A stretch of 64,000 nt of DNA from CAYQJL01 sp964612295. GTDB taxonomy: Bacteria > Eisenbacteria > RBG-16-71-46 > CAIMUX01 > WJJG01. The stretch spans positions 1 through 64,000 of the forward strand of contig CAZTDY010000016.1 in NCBI GenBank assembly GCA_964612295.1, in the 5' to 3' direction. Both the position numbers and the translations under genes were made by a program. Shown one piece after another: positions 26,534 through 34,422 of the stretch; position 1 is the stretch's first letter; each line of letters opens with the position of its first letter. The notes below the pieces were generated by a model that ran no database searches, was not told the origin of the DNA, and saw only the letters and a list, made by a program, of their open reading frames with translations.

Positions 26534-28183
26534 ATGAATCGCAGGCGACTCATCGTAGCAGTGCCCCTCCTGCTGTGCGTGCTTACTCTGGGCCTGGGCA
26601 GCGTCTTCTTGAAGGACGTCCTTGCCTCGGATGACACCGTCTATTCAGAGCTCAAGCTCTTCAACACGGTGCTCAACTACATCATGACCTATTACGTCGA
26701 GGACATGCCAGCCGACAGCCTCTTTGAGGGGGCGATCGACGGGATGCTCGGACAACTCGATCCCCACAGCAACTACATCCAACCGGAGCGCTTCGAGCGA
26801 ATGGAGGAGAGAAACCGCGGGTCCTACTCCGGGGTGGGCATCTCCTTCGCCATCATGGACGAGTGGCTGACGGTGATCTCCCCGATCGACGGCGGTCCTT
26901 CGATCAAACTGGGAATCCGGGCCGGCGATGTGATCAGTCACATCGAGGGCGAATCGGCCTTCGGCATCAAAGAGCAGGAGGTCTTCGAGAAGCTGCGGGG
27001 CCCCAAGGGCACCGAGGTCAATGTCACCATCCGGCGCGGTTCGGACGAGACCATCGACTACACTATCGTCCGTGATGACATCCTCATCCAAAGCGTCCCC
27101 TACGCCTTCATGCTCGAGCCGGGCGTCGGCTACATCCGGATGGGCCGGTTCTCCGCAACCACCAGCGAAGAGCTCGAGGAAGCTCTGCAAAGGCTGGAGG
27201 AACAGGGCATGGAAGGGCTGGTGCTCGACCTGCGGGGCAATGCGGGTGGGTATCTCACCCAGGCCATCGACGTCACCGACAAGTTCATTCAGGACGGCAA
27301 GAAGATCGTCTACACGCAGGGCCGCATCCTCGGCTCCAGCGAGGAGTACTATGCGACCCAGAACACCCATCCAGATTTCCCGCTGGTGGTCATGATCAAC
27401 GCCGCGAGCGCCAGCGCCTCGGAGATTGTCTCCGGCGCGGTTCAGGATTGGGATCGCGGACTAGTCGTCGGGAACACGAGCTTCGGCAAGGGACTCGTCC
27501 AGCGTCAGTATCCGCTGCCGAACGGTGGGGCCCTCCTCCTCACCGTGGCCCGGTATTACACGCCCAGCGGGCGTCTGATTCAGCGCCCTTACGAAGCGGG
27601 TGATCGCATGGAGTACTACCGCCAGGCCGGTGGGAACCATGCGGAAGACGATGCGGAGCTCGAATCCGTGGACACCGCCGAGGCGGCCGACAGCGCGGCG
27701 GCGCCCACGAACTATACCCTCGTGCAGAATCGCCCGGTCGATGGAGGCGGGGGCATCACGCCCGACGTCGTCATCGACGCGCTCTTCCGGACCAGCCGGC
27801 TCAACAATCAGTTGACCTTCGACCGCAAGTACTTCGAATTCGTGACCGAGGCGATTGACGAGCGCGAGATTCGCTGGGACGGCAGTTTTGAGGCCTTCCT
27901 CACCCAGTTCCAGATCGATGACACGCTCTTAGGTGGCCTCCAGTCCTATTTGGATGCGGATTCCTTCTCCTATGAACCGGACACGTTCGCCGTCCACGCC
28001 GACGAGATCAAGCGCGGCTTGAGGGCAGAGGTGGCCAATCATCTGTGGGGGGACGATGAGCGGGCTCGGATCTTGATTCAGGACGATCCTGCGATTCATG
28101 CGGCCATCGACCTGCTGCCGCAAGCCGCCGACCTGCTGACCGAATCGCGCAGGATCGAAGCCGGGCAGGCGTCGAGCAATTGA
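26534..28183 (+). CDS. C-terminal processing protease, S41 (CtpA) family
   Basis: A 549-residue exported serine protease. The ATG has CGGAGGA just upstream; an N-terminal signal or anchor (about 5-30) is followed by the helical lid segment, then a PDZ domain (about 95-185, GVGISFAIMD), and the tail-protease core. The catalytic Ser lies in NAASASASEIVSGA at about 287-300 and the Lys in TSFGKGLVQ at about 315-323, giving the Ser/Lys dyad of CtpA/Prc. It likely trims or degrades periplasmic and envelope proteins at their C termini. The last 150 residues after the core are family-specific and unassigned. It precedes a Yip1-like membrane gene. Confidence 0.92.
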   Translation: MNRRRLIVAVPLLLCVLTLGLGSVFLKDVLASDDTVYSELKLFNTVLNYIMTYYVEDMPADSLFEGAIDGMLGQLDPHSNYIQPERFERMEERNRGSYSGVGISFAIMDEWLTVISPIDGGPSIKLGIRAGDVISHIEGESAFGIKEQEVFEKLRGPKGTEVNVTIRRGSDETIDYTIVRDDILIQSVPYAFMLEPGVGYIRMGRFSATTSEELEEALQRLEEQGMEGLVLDLRGNAGGYLTQAIDVTDKFIQDGKKIVYTQGRILGSSEEYYATQNTHPDFPLVVMINAASASASEIVSGAVQDWDRGLVVGNTSFGKGLVQRQYPLPNGGALLLTVARYYTPSGRLIQRPYEAGDRMEYYRQAGGNHAEDDAELESVDTAEAADSAAAPTNYTLVQNRPVDGGGGITPDVVIDALFRTSRLNNQLTFDRKYFEFVTEAIDEREIRWDGSFEAFLTQFQIDDTLLGGLQSYLDADSFSYEPDTFAVHADEIKRGLRAEVANHLWGDDERARILIQDDPAIHAAIDLLPQAADLLTESRRIEAGQASSN

Positions 28184-28244
28184 CGAGAGGGCCGTCACGG
28201 ATGACGGGCCGCGAGTGGGTCACCAAGGATGGAGGGTGGACCTG

Positions 28245-29021
28245 ATGAGCGAGGATCATCCCGGGCAGGACGCCGCCAGTGAGGCCGGGGCCGCCGCAGA
28301 CGCCGGCCCCCCGATGACCCTTTCGCAGCGATTCGGGCTGGTCCTGTCCCAGCCGAGCGTCGCCTTCCGCGGTCTGCGCGACAACCGGTGGATCTGGCTT
28401 TGGCCGGCTCTACTCATCGCGCTGACCATGGTGATCGCCCCCCGCTTCGTTGCCGACCTGCAGGCTGAGAAGCAGATTCGGGCGGTCGAGGAACTCGTTG
28501 ATCGGGGACTGGTCGAGGAAGACAGCGCGGATGAACTCCGCGTGCGGATCCGCGAGGGCGCCGAGGACAAGGGCCTCGCCAAAGCGATCCTCTGGTCCGC
28601 CGTGGGCGTGGTCTACAAGATTGCCTTCCGTTTTCTTCTGCCGGCCGCCATCCTGCTCCTGGGAGTGCGGTTCGTCATGGCGGGCAACGCGCGCTATGTA
28701 GCCGTTCTGGCGGCGCTCTCCTTTGCCTCCCTGCCGGCGGCCCTTCGGGAGATCATCCGTACGCCGCTTCAGCTATCGAAGGGAGATCTGGACGTTGCCT
28801 TCGGCCCCGCGATGCTGACCGGGACAGGCAGCGTTGGCGGCTACGCCCTCGGGCTCATCGACCTCTTTGATCTCTGGATTCTCTACCTGCTCGTGATTGG
28901 CCTGGCAGAGGTCGGACCGATCTCACGGGGGCGGGCCGCCACCCTCGTGATCCCCTTGTGGATCGTGTTCTCGCTCTTCAAGATCGGGATGCGGGCCTCC
29001 CCCTTCGGCTCAGTGTTCTAG
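28245..29021 (+). CDS. Yip1-domain integral membrane protein
   Basis: A 258-residue protein with about 30 hydrophilic Ala/Glu/Asp-rich residues, then LSQRFGLVLSQPSVAFRGL, which is the usual opening of bacterial Yip1-family proteins, and five or so membrane segments (near 52-70, 125-145, 155-170, 205-220, 225-245 in rough terms). Bacterial Yip1 proteins have no established reaction. The ATG at 28245 has GGAGGG about 8 bp upstream; the frame is open further upstream but without a site. It follows the ctpA-type gene by 61 bp and is probably co-transcribed. Confidence 0.72.
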   Translation: MSEDHPGQDAASEAGAAADAGPPMTLSQRFGLVLSQPSVAFRGLRDNRWIWLWPALLIALTMVIAPRFVADLQAEKQIRAVEELVDRGLVEEDSADELRVRIREGAEDKGLAKAILWSAVGVVYKIAFRFLLPAAILLLGVRFVMAGNARYVAVLAALSFASLPAALREIIRTPLQLSKGDLDVAFGPAMLTGTGSVGGYALGLIDLFDLWILYLLVIGLAEVGPISRGRAATLVIPLWIVFSLFKIGMRASPFGSVF

Positions 29022-29046
29022 TCCCGGCTGGCAGTCGGGAACCAGG

Positions 29047-29580
29047 CTAGAGGTGCGTTCGCATCGCCTCGTGGAGTGCATTGCGATATGCGTCCCGCGC
29101 TTCGGTGCTCTGAACGAGCAGTGCGATTTCCCGCAGCGAGGTCTCCTGCTCCACGTGCTTCAGCATGGCCAGAACCAGTTCCTTGGCCGTTTCGCTGAAC
29201 GCCTTGATGTTCTCTTCCGATTCCAGCGGAGCCACCGCCAGGTTGGCTATCTTGTCCTTGTCGGCGTCGGCCAGGAGTGCGGTCACCGCGGCGCCCACCT
29301 TGTCGGTCTGGGTCTTGAGGTCCTGCCCGGCGACGATCACGTGATAGATCTTCTTGAAGGCGAGTTCCCCCGCTGTGGTACCGATCGACTGCCCGAGAGC
29401 GGCCGGGCCCTGCCGGATCGCTTCGGCCTCGATGTCCTCGCCACCCTCCTTCTTGATGGTCCCGGTGAGGCCACTGCCCATCCAAAGGTGGTCGTTGGCC
29501 GGAATCGCCAGCGCGTCGGCGGCAACCTTCAGCGGGTTTTCCTCCGAAACCGTCACCCGCGTTTGGAATAGATTGAACAC
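29047..29580 (-). CDS. Macro-domain-like protein
   Basis: A 177-residue protein resembling a stand-alone macro domain, the fold that binds ADP-ribose. The region DALAIPANDHLWMGSGLTG (about residues 22-40) aligns with the family's DAIVNAAN...GGGVAGAI loop, but the Asn-Ala-Ala-Asn core is altered to IPAND and the glycine loop is MGSG. The following IKKEGGEDIEAEAIRQGP matches the next helix. GTG start with GGGAGGGG 8 bp upstream. It reads toward the Yip1 gene and away from the AI-2E-family gene. Activity on ADP-ribose is plausible but unproven. Confidence 0.7.
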   Translation of the reverse strand: MFNLFQTRVTVSEENPLKVAADALAIPANDHLWMGSGLTGTIKKEGGEDIEAEAIRQGPAALGQSIGTTAGELAFKKIYHVIVAGQDLKTQTDKVGAAVTALLADADKDKIANLAVAPLESEENIKAFSETAKELVLAMLKHVEQETSLREIALLVQSTEARDAYRNALHEAMRTHL

Positions 29581-29716
29581 TGCTGACCCCTCCCTTCGCC
29601 TTCCCCCGTCTTCAGGGGCATGTTATCTTGCCAGCCGATCACAGGGCAGTTTGTCGCGGCACCAGCCTTTAACGGCAGCGATTGAATCTTGTCCGCGTTC
29701 CCTGCAGGAGGTGACC

Positions 29717-30904
29717 ATGAACCAAAGACCTTCCTGGCTCGTCGTTCCTCTGGCCGCTCTCTTGCTCGCTGCCTCTCTCTGGTCGATGCGCACGATCCTC
29801 GGGCCCTTGCTGTCGACCGCAGCCCTCATCTTCGTGCTCTGGCCCCATCGCGATCTGGTAGCGGTGCGCCGCCTCATGGCGGTGGGCGCCCTCCTTGTCA
29901 TCGTGTGGATTCTAGCCCAGGCCAAGGCGATCGTCTATCCCGCCCTGGCCGCCCTCGCGCTGGCCTTCCTCCTCGATCCGGCCGTCGGGCAGCTCACCCG
30001 CCGCCGGATCAGGCGGTCCCTGGCGGCCCTCATGCTCATGACTCCGGTGCTGGGCCTCCTGCTCGTCTTCTCGCTCGTTTTGATGCCGGCCCTGATCGAT
30101 CAGCTGCGCACGCTCATCGAGCAGCTGCCTCAGGCCTACGAAACCGTGGTGCACTGGGTCGAGAGCGTCGTGGGCGAATGGCTGAGCGCCAATGGAATCG
30201 AACTCATGCCGGATGACTTGAGCGCCGCCCTCCCCAGCGCGGAGGCGGTTCTGCGGGGTCTCTTCTCGGGAGTGGCCCAGGTCGGGCGGGGCGTGGCGAC
30301 GACCTTTGGCCTGGTTTCTTTCCTGCTCCTGACCCCGATTCTCACCTACTACATCCTGGTGGACTTCGATGGATTCCGCCGATCGATCCGTCCTTACGTC
30401 CCGATGCACTGGCGGGAGCCGATAGGCCAGCTCGGGGCCACGTTCCAGGAGTCGGTCGGGGCCTGGCTCAAGGGTCAGCTCCTGGTCGCCCTGATCATGG
30501 GGGCGCTGTCGGTGGGCGTCTTTCTCCTGATCGATCTGCCTTATGCGCTTCTGCTCGGGTGCATCGCCGGGGTGCTCAATCTGGTCCCGGTGATGGGATT
30601 CTGGGTGACCTTCCTCCTCGCCCTGGCCGCATCCCTCTTCACCCCCTCCCCTCTTGCGATGCTCCTGAAGACGGCCGGGGTTCTCCTGGCCATTCAGATG
30701 CTGGAGACGCACCTGCTCTCCCCGCGCATCGTCGGCCGTCAACTGGGGGTCAAACCGGTGGTGCTGCTGCTGACGATGCTCGGAATGTCCGTCTTCATGG
30801 GGGTTCTGGGCGTGTTCCTGGCCGCGCCGGTGATCGGTATCGCGCGTGGGCTGTGGAAGCTGTGGGGCATCCGGCCGGTGGCCCAGGTGAACGAGGGCGG
30901 CTAG
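29717..30904 (+). CDS. AI-2E family (PerM-type) membrane transporter
   Basis: A 395-residue protein with about eight membrane segments, including the family's TPILTYYILVDFDGFRRSI-type stretch (near 210-230) and the C-terminal PRIVGRQLGVKPVVLLLTML signature. Members export autoinducer-2 or act as Na+/H+ antiporters; the sequence does not decide between them. The start at 29717 is set by GCAGGAGGTGACC directly upstream; the frame is open about 120 codons further back, antisense to the macro gene. Its stop codon overlaps that of the convergent cvpA gene in the single sequence CTAG. Confidence 0.86.
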   Translation: MNQRPSWLVVPLAALLLAASLWSMRTILGPLLSTAALIFVLWPHRDLVAVRRLMAVGALLVIVWILAQAKAIVYPALAALALAFLLDPAVGQLTRRRIRRSLAALMLMTPVLGLLLVFSLVLMPALIDQLRTLIEQLPQAYETVVHWVESVVGEWLSANGIELMPDDLSAALPSAEAVLRGLFSGVAQVGRGVATTFGLVSFLLLTPILTYYILVDFDGFRRSIRPYVPMHWREPIGQLGATFQESVGAWLKGQLLVALIMGALSVGVFLLIDLPYALLLGCIAGVLNLVPVMGFWVTFLLALAASLFTPSPLAMLLKTAGVLLAIQMLETHLLSPRIVGRQLGVKPVVLLLTMLGMSVFMGVLGVFLAAPVIGIARGLWKLWGIRPVAQVNEGG

Positions 30905-31485
30905 AGCGAGATTCCGTCGCCGTCGAACACGGGGCCGCGCTCCTCTTCGGATTCTTCCTCGCTCTTCTGGGGAACGATCCGCTCGTAGATCTCGTGCCGC
31001 CGCCGCAGCGCTTCTTCCGCCTTCTCCGGAAGCATGCGCGCCAGCACCTTCAACGGTTCACGAGCGTAGCCATAGAGCAGACTGTCGGCGAGGACCGGGT
31101 GACCTTTGGGGAGCACGAGCGTGAGCCCGGCCAGCAGGAGCAGCGCAATGATGCTGCCCCGGATCGCGCCAAACAGGAATCCGAGCAGATGATCCATCCA
31201 GCCCAGCTTGATCGCCTTGATGAGCCGCGTCAGCATGGATCCGACAAAGACGACCAGCAGATAGAAAACAAGGAAGCAGACCAGGAAGAAGAGAACCTGG
31301 GTCGCCACGGGATTGCCCACCCAGTCGGGCACCTGATTTCCGTAGGTGCGTCCAAGCACTACGGCAGCCAGCAATCCGATCAGCAGGGCGGCGAGAGCAA
31401 AGGCCTCTCGAATCAGCCCGATCCGGAGACTGAGAATGCCGGATACCCCGATGATGATCAGCAGCAGCACATCAAGTACGGTCAT
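30901..31485 (-). CDS. cvpA: CvpA family membrane protein
   Basis: A 194-residue protein with four predicted membrane helices in the first 135 residues: LDVLLLIIIGVSGILSLRIG at the N terminus is the CvpA signature with the Gly-rich turn, and GWMDHLLGFLFGAIRGSI at about 95-112 is the second conserved block. The C-terminal 50 residues are acidic (EESEEERG). CvpA is linked to colicin V production and envelope stress tolerance elsewhere. It follows the SAM hydroxide adenosyltransferase gene by 15 bp. Stop codon overlaps that of the convergent AI-2E gene. Confidence 0.85.
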   Translation of the reverse strand: MTVLDVLLLIIIGVSGILSLRIGLIREAFALAALLIGLLAAVVLGRTYGNQVPDWVGNPVATQVLFFLVCFLVFYLLVVFVGSMLTRLIKAIKLGWMDHLLGFLFGAIRGSIIALLLLAGLTLVLPKGHPVLADSLLYGYAREPLKVLARMLPEKAEEALRRRHEIYERIVPQKSEEESEEERGPVFDGDGISL

Positions 31486-31500
31486 GGGCCACGCTCCCGT

Positions 31501-32319
31501 CTAGCCGCCCGAAGCGGGGCGGATCTCCATCGGCTCTCCCGGCTCGATACCGAGGGCCTCGTGAGCACTCCCCCCATTGACCGCTATTTCAATGCGTCCG
31601 TCGCCCCCCGTCAAGGCCAAGGCCTCACCTTCGGCAACTTCGTTGTAGCGCTGCCGCAAGGGGCCGAAGCTCTTGCCAGAGACGAAGACTTCATAGGGCG
31701 GCTCCGCCAGGTCCTGCAGGACCACGCGGGGAATGCTGGAGAGGGCGTTCCCGAATCGGTCGATGCGCAGGATCTCTCCCAGGATCCGGCCCTCCTCGAA
31801 CGTCGGCTTCGGAAGGTCCAGGATCACCGGCTGTTCGACGGCGGGTCCGAGGAAGTCCACCGTCAGCCCCGCCGCCAGGTGGCCGGCCGCGGGCGCGAAC
31901 ACGTCCCGCCCATGGAAGGTATCGCTTCGGTTCGGCATCTCATAGGCCGCCTCTGCGATCTCGTGGGCCACGACCGCTCTCCCGCCCAAGGGGGCGCTCA
32001 GGACCCCGTTGTTCGGCCCCACGAAGATCTGGCCATCCGCGGATACGGCCAGCGGCATACGTTTGCTACCCACGCCCGGATCCACGACCACCACGTGAAC
32101 GGTCCCCGCAGGGAACCAGGGATAGGCCGCCTCTAGCAGCATGGCGGCCTCGAGAACCTTCTGAGGGCGGATCTCATGAGTGATGTCGACGATTCGCACG
32201 CCGGGGAAAATGCTGCAGATGACCCCCTTCATCGCCCCCACATAGGCGTCCCGGGATCCGAAATCCGTGGTGAGGGTCACGATACCACTGCGTCGCGCCA
32301 CCTTGCGCACCTCCTGCAT
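31501..32319 (-). CDS. S-adenosyl-L-methionine hydroxide adenosyltransferase (DUF62 family)
   Basis: A 272-residue enzyme of the SAM hydrolase/fluorinase superfamily, which splits SAM with a hydroxide to adenosine and methionine. The conserved opening LTTDFGSRDAYVGAMKG lies at about residues 15-31, followed by VDITHEI, VVVDPGVGS, FVGPNNGVLS, and FHGRDVFAPAAGHLA; the Asp-Arg/His set for hydroxide generation is in the DFGSRD and FHGRD segments. The C-terminal beta-barrel carries IDRFGNALSSI. The ATG has GGAGGG about 9 bp upstream. Its metabolic purpose in bacteria is not settled. Confidence 0.9.
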   Translation of the reverse strand: MQEVRKVARRSGIVTLTTDFGSRDAYVGAMKGVICSIFPGVRIVDITHEIRPQKVLEAAMLLEAAYPWFPAGTVHVVVVDPGVGSKRMPLAVSADGQIFVGPNNGVLSAPLGGRAVVAHEIAEAAYEMPNRSDTFHGRDVFAPAAGHLAAGLTVDFLGPAVEQPVILDLPKPTFEEGRILGEILRIDRFGNALSSIPRVVLQDLAEPPYEVFVSGKSFGPLRQRYNEVAEGEALALTGGDGRIEIAVNGGSAHEALGIEPGEPMEIRPASGG

Positions 32320-32593
32320 CGGAGACCGCCCTCCAGAGGGCGAATGGCTTCGATGCGGCCAGCCCCCGCCTCTCCGGCGGGGCCATCAGCTTTCGTTTCT
32401 GTCGGACAACCGGAAGATGCTAGAACTACAGCGCCCGGCGGTCAACTGCTTCTCGCGCCCAGCGGCGAGTTTGCTGACCAAGGGGCCCATTTTCCGCAGC
32501 CGGGCATACAAATGGGGCCGCCTTTCGGCAGCCCCATCCAGATGGAACGGAACGCTCGTCTTCACAAGACGCTCCGCCTGCGGGTCGAATGCC
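32320..32593. other. Intergenic stretch between two minus-strand genes
   Basis: No gene is seen. A GC-rich hairpin (CCCCGCC and GGCGGGG around TCTCC) at about 32364-32382 lies between the basic-protein gene and the SAM enzyme gene and may act as a terminator or spacer; no T-run follows. Confidence 0.4.
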
Positions 32594-32920
32594 CTAGCGA
32601 CGCGTCGTCCGGGTCTTGGCCCGGTACGTGGTGCGCTTGGTCGACTTGCGGGCGATCGGCTTGCGCGTGGTCGAGCGCTTGCTCGCCGGCTTGCAGGTCG
32701 AGCTCTTCATCGTGGTCTTCTTGTACTCTTTCCAGGTCTCGCAGAACTGATCATACTCAACCAGGAAGACCTTCTGCGTGGTGCCAGGCTTCTTCCAGTA
32801 CATCGAAGGCACCTTGTGCTTCGTGGCGAAGTTGCGAACCGCCGTCGTGGTTTTCAGGCCTTTCCAGCCGCGTTTCACGATCTGACCAGGGTTGACCATC
32901 GTGATCTTGTTCATCTTCAT
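32594..32920 (-). CDS. Small, highly basic protein with a histone-like tail
   Basis: I do not recognise a named family. The 108-residue product has two parts: an N-terminal half (about 1-65) with GWKGLKTTTAVRNFATKHKV and a Trp-rich WKKPGT...FCETWKEYKK segment that could fold as a small helical domain, and a C-terminal 45 residues made almost wholly of Lys, Arg, Thr and Ser with short KRST/RKPIA/KRTTYR units. Such tails bind DNA in histone H1-like and HU-extended proteins. ATG at 32920 with a GGGGGAAAG-type purine run upstream (second ATG at 32914). An inverted repeat sits 24 bp upstream of the start. Function inferred: nucleoid association; RNA binding is an alternative. Confidence 0.65.
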   Translation of the reverse strand: MKMNKITMVNPGQIVKRGWKGLKTTTAVRNFATKHKVPSMYWKKPGTTQKVFLVEYDQFCETWKEYKKTTMKSSTCKPASKRSTTRKPIARKSTKRTTYRAKTRTTRR

Positions 32921-32943
32921 GGGCTCTTTCCCCCTATGTTGTA

Positions 32944-32974
32944 GGTTACCGTTCCAGTGAACGATTCGGTAACC
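32944..32974. promoter_or_regulatory. Inverted repeat upstream of the basic-protein gene
   Basis: GGTTACCG and CGGTAACC form perfect 8-bp arms around a 15-bp centre that itself contains GTTC/GAAC. It lies 24 bp before the ATG on the minus strand, where an operator or 5' mRNA hairpin could control expression. Confidence 0.5.
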
Positions 32975-33032
32975 CACGCCCAAGCTTGAGAGTTTTCTCG
33001 GTTTGCAGGCTTTCTGTGAAGATCGTGGCAGG

Positions 33033-34412
33033 TTACTGCTGCCGCGTGCGATCGAGCCTGCGCAGCCAGTGCTCGGCCACGGCGGCCGGGATCTCCATGG
33101 GCCGGCGCGGGTGCCTCGACGACACCACGCCCCAGTAGCCGTCCTCGGTGCTGGGGGCGAACGCCGCCCACTGATGCTCCTGGCCCAGATCCCAAAGGTG
33201 GATCGACAGGGGGAACCCGTTCGGGTCGACCTCATCGTCCAGAGCAGGGAGCCATCGAAGCGTCTGCAGGTCCAGCAGATTGGTGAGATCCCCGCCAAGG
33301 GACGGGTCAGCGGCCGGGTGGGATGCTCCCGTCGCGCCGTCGGGTGCCAGGCCCGCGGCGAGGAGGTCGAAGTCCGGCGCCGTCAGCAGCCGGCTGTACC
33401 AGGCCCGGCCTTCGCGGTGGAACAGCACGCCGCCACTCTCATCGGCAAGGACCAGGCTGACCACCTGGTGTGGCTCGGCCCACAGCGCACGACGTGCCTC
33501 GAGGGCCTCGATCCCGCCGGTCATAAAGAGGAAGAGTTCGTCGCGGATCAACCCCGGTGAGCGCCCCTTCAGCTGCACCACCATCTGATTCTCGATCGCT
33601 CGCGGGCCGATCAGCAGGGTGTCGGCGCGCCCGGCTCGGAAAACGATCCAGGTGGCCAGAGGAGCGTCCTCGAGGTGGGCCTGACGGGCGATCGCCGGAT
33701 CGTCGATGAACTCGCTGTACGGGAACCGCCAGAACGCAGCGACCGTGCGCTCACAGGAGAGGCCGTCCGCATCGCGCCGGGCGGGCTCGAGAATGGTCCA
33801 GACCTCGTGATCGTGGCGCCGAAGCCGGGCCGAGTGATCGGGCCACTGGATCCAGAGGCTGTCGATTGCCGCGCGCACCGGCGGCAGAATCTCCCTTTCC
33901 CTCCACTGAAACAGGTCGCTCTCCATGAAGCGGGTCATCACCTGAGGTGTCGCCAGCACCACCCCGCCTAAGCCGGGCCACGTCAGGTACGCGCCGCCGG
34001 AGGTGGGTGCGTAGGCGCCGGCCAGAACCTCAGTCCGCTGGCCTCCGTAGAGATCGAGCGTCATGCGCACCCGGGGTGGATCCAGGCCGTAACGCGCCAG
34101 GCTGTCGGTTTCGAGGTACCGAATGGGGTCTAAGTTTTCGAGCGAACGCAGGAGCTCTTTGATCATCCGCGTGCTGGCAAGATCATCGATCGGGGAGCGC
34201 AAGAACCACATTCCCTCGTCGCGGACAACCCGCAGGGTATCCCCCACCCCGATGCGCTCCAGCGCCAGGACCGCAGCCCCACCACCCGGCCGCAATGGAC
34301 CGGCGGGCCGCACGGCCTCCTCCTTTGCCTTGCGAGGCTGGAGGAAGAGGAAGATGACCAGCGTCACCGCAGCCAGCAGAAGCAGGAGATGAAAGAGGCG
34401 TTGAGCGCGCAT
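33033..34412 (-). CDS. DUF4340-type envelope protein of the ABC cassette
   Basis: A 459-residue protein with one N-terminal membrane anchor (about 5-22) and a large extracytoplasmic part. The opening LERIGVGDTLRVVRDEGMWFLRSP and the later LETDSLARYGLDPPRVRMTLDLY are the repeated DUF4340 pattern of beta-rich modules with WFL and YGL motifs. Such proteins recur next to GldG/GldF-type ABC genes, where they are thought to work on the outer face of the transporter. The ATG at 34412 follows GAGGA and lies 10 bp past the GldG-like stop. Function unknown. Confidence 0.78.
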   Translation of the reverse strand: MRAQRLFHLLLLLAAVTLVIFLFLQPRKAKEEAVRPAGPLRPGGGAAVLALERIGVGDTLRVVRDEGMWFLRSPIDDLASTRMIKELLRSLENLDPIRYLETDSLARYGLDPPRVRMTLDLYGGQRTEVLAGAYAPTSGGAYLTWPGLGGVVLATPQVMTRFMESDLFQWREREILPPVRAAIDSLWIQWPDHSARLRRHDHEVWTILEPARRDADGLSCERTVAAFWRFPYSEFIDDPAIARQAHLEDAPLATWIVFRAGRADTLLIGPRAIENQMVVQLKGRSPGLIRDELFLFMTGGIEALEARRALWAEPHQVVSLVLADESGGVLFHREGRAWYSRLLTAPDFDLLAAGLAPDGATGASHPAADPSLGGDLTNLLDLQTLRWLPALDDEVDPNGFPLSIHLWDLGQEHQWAAFAPSTEDGYWGVVSSRHPRRPMEIPAAVAEHWLRRLDRTRQQ

Positions 34413-34422
34413 GGCTAGGTCC

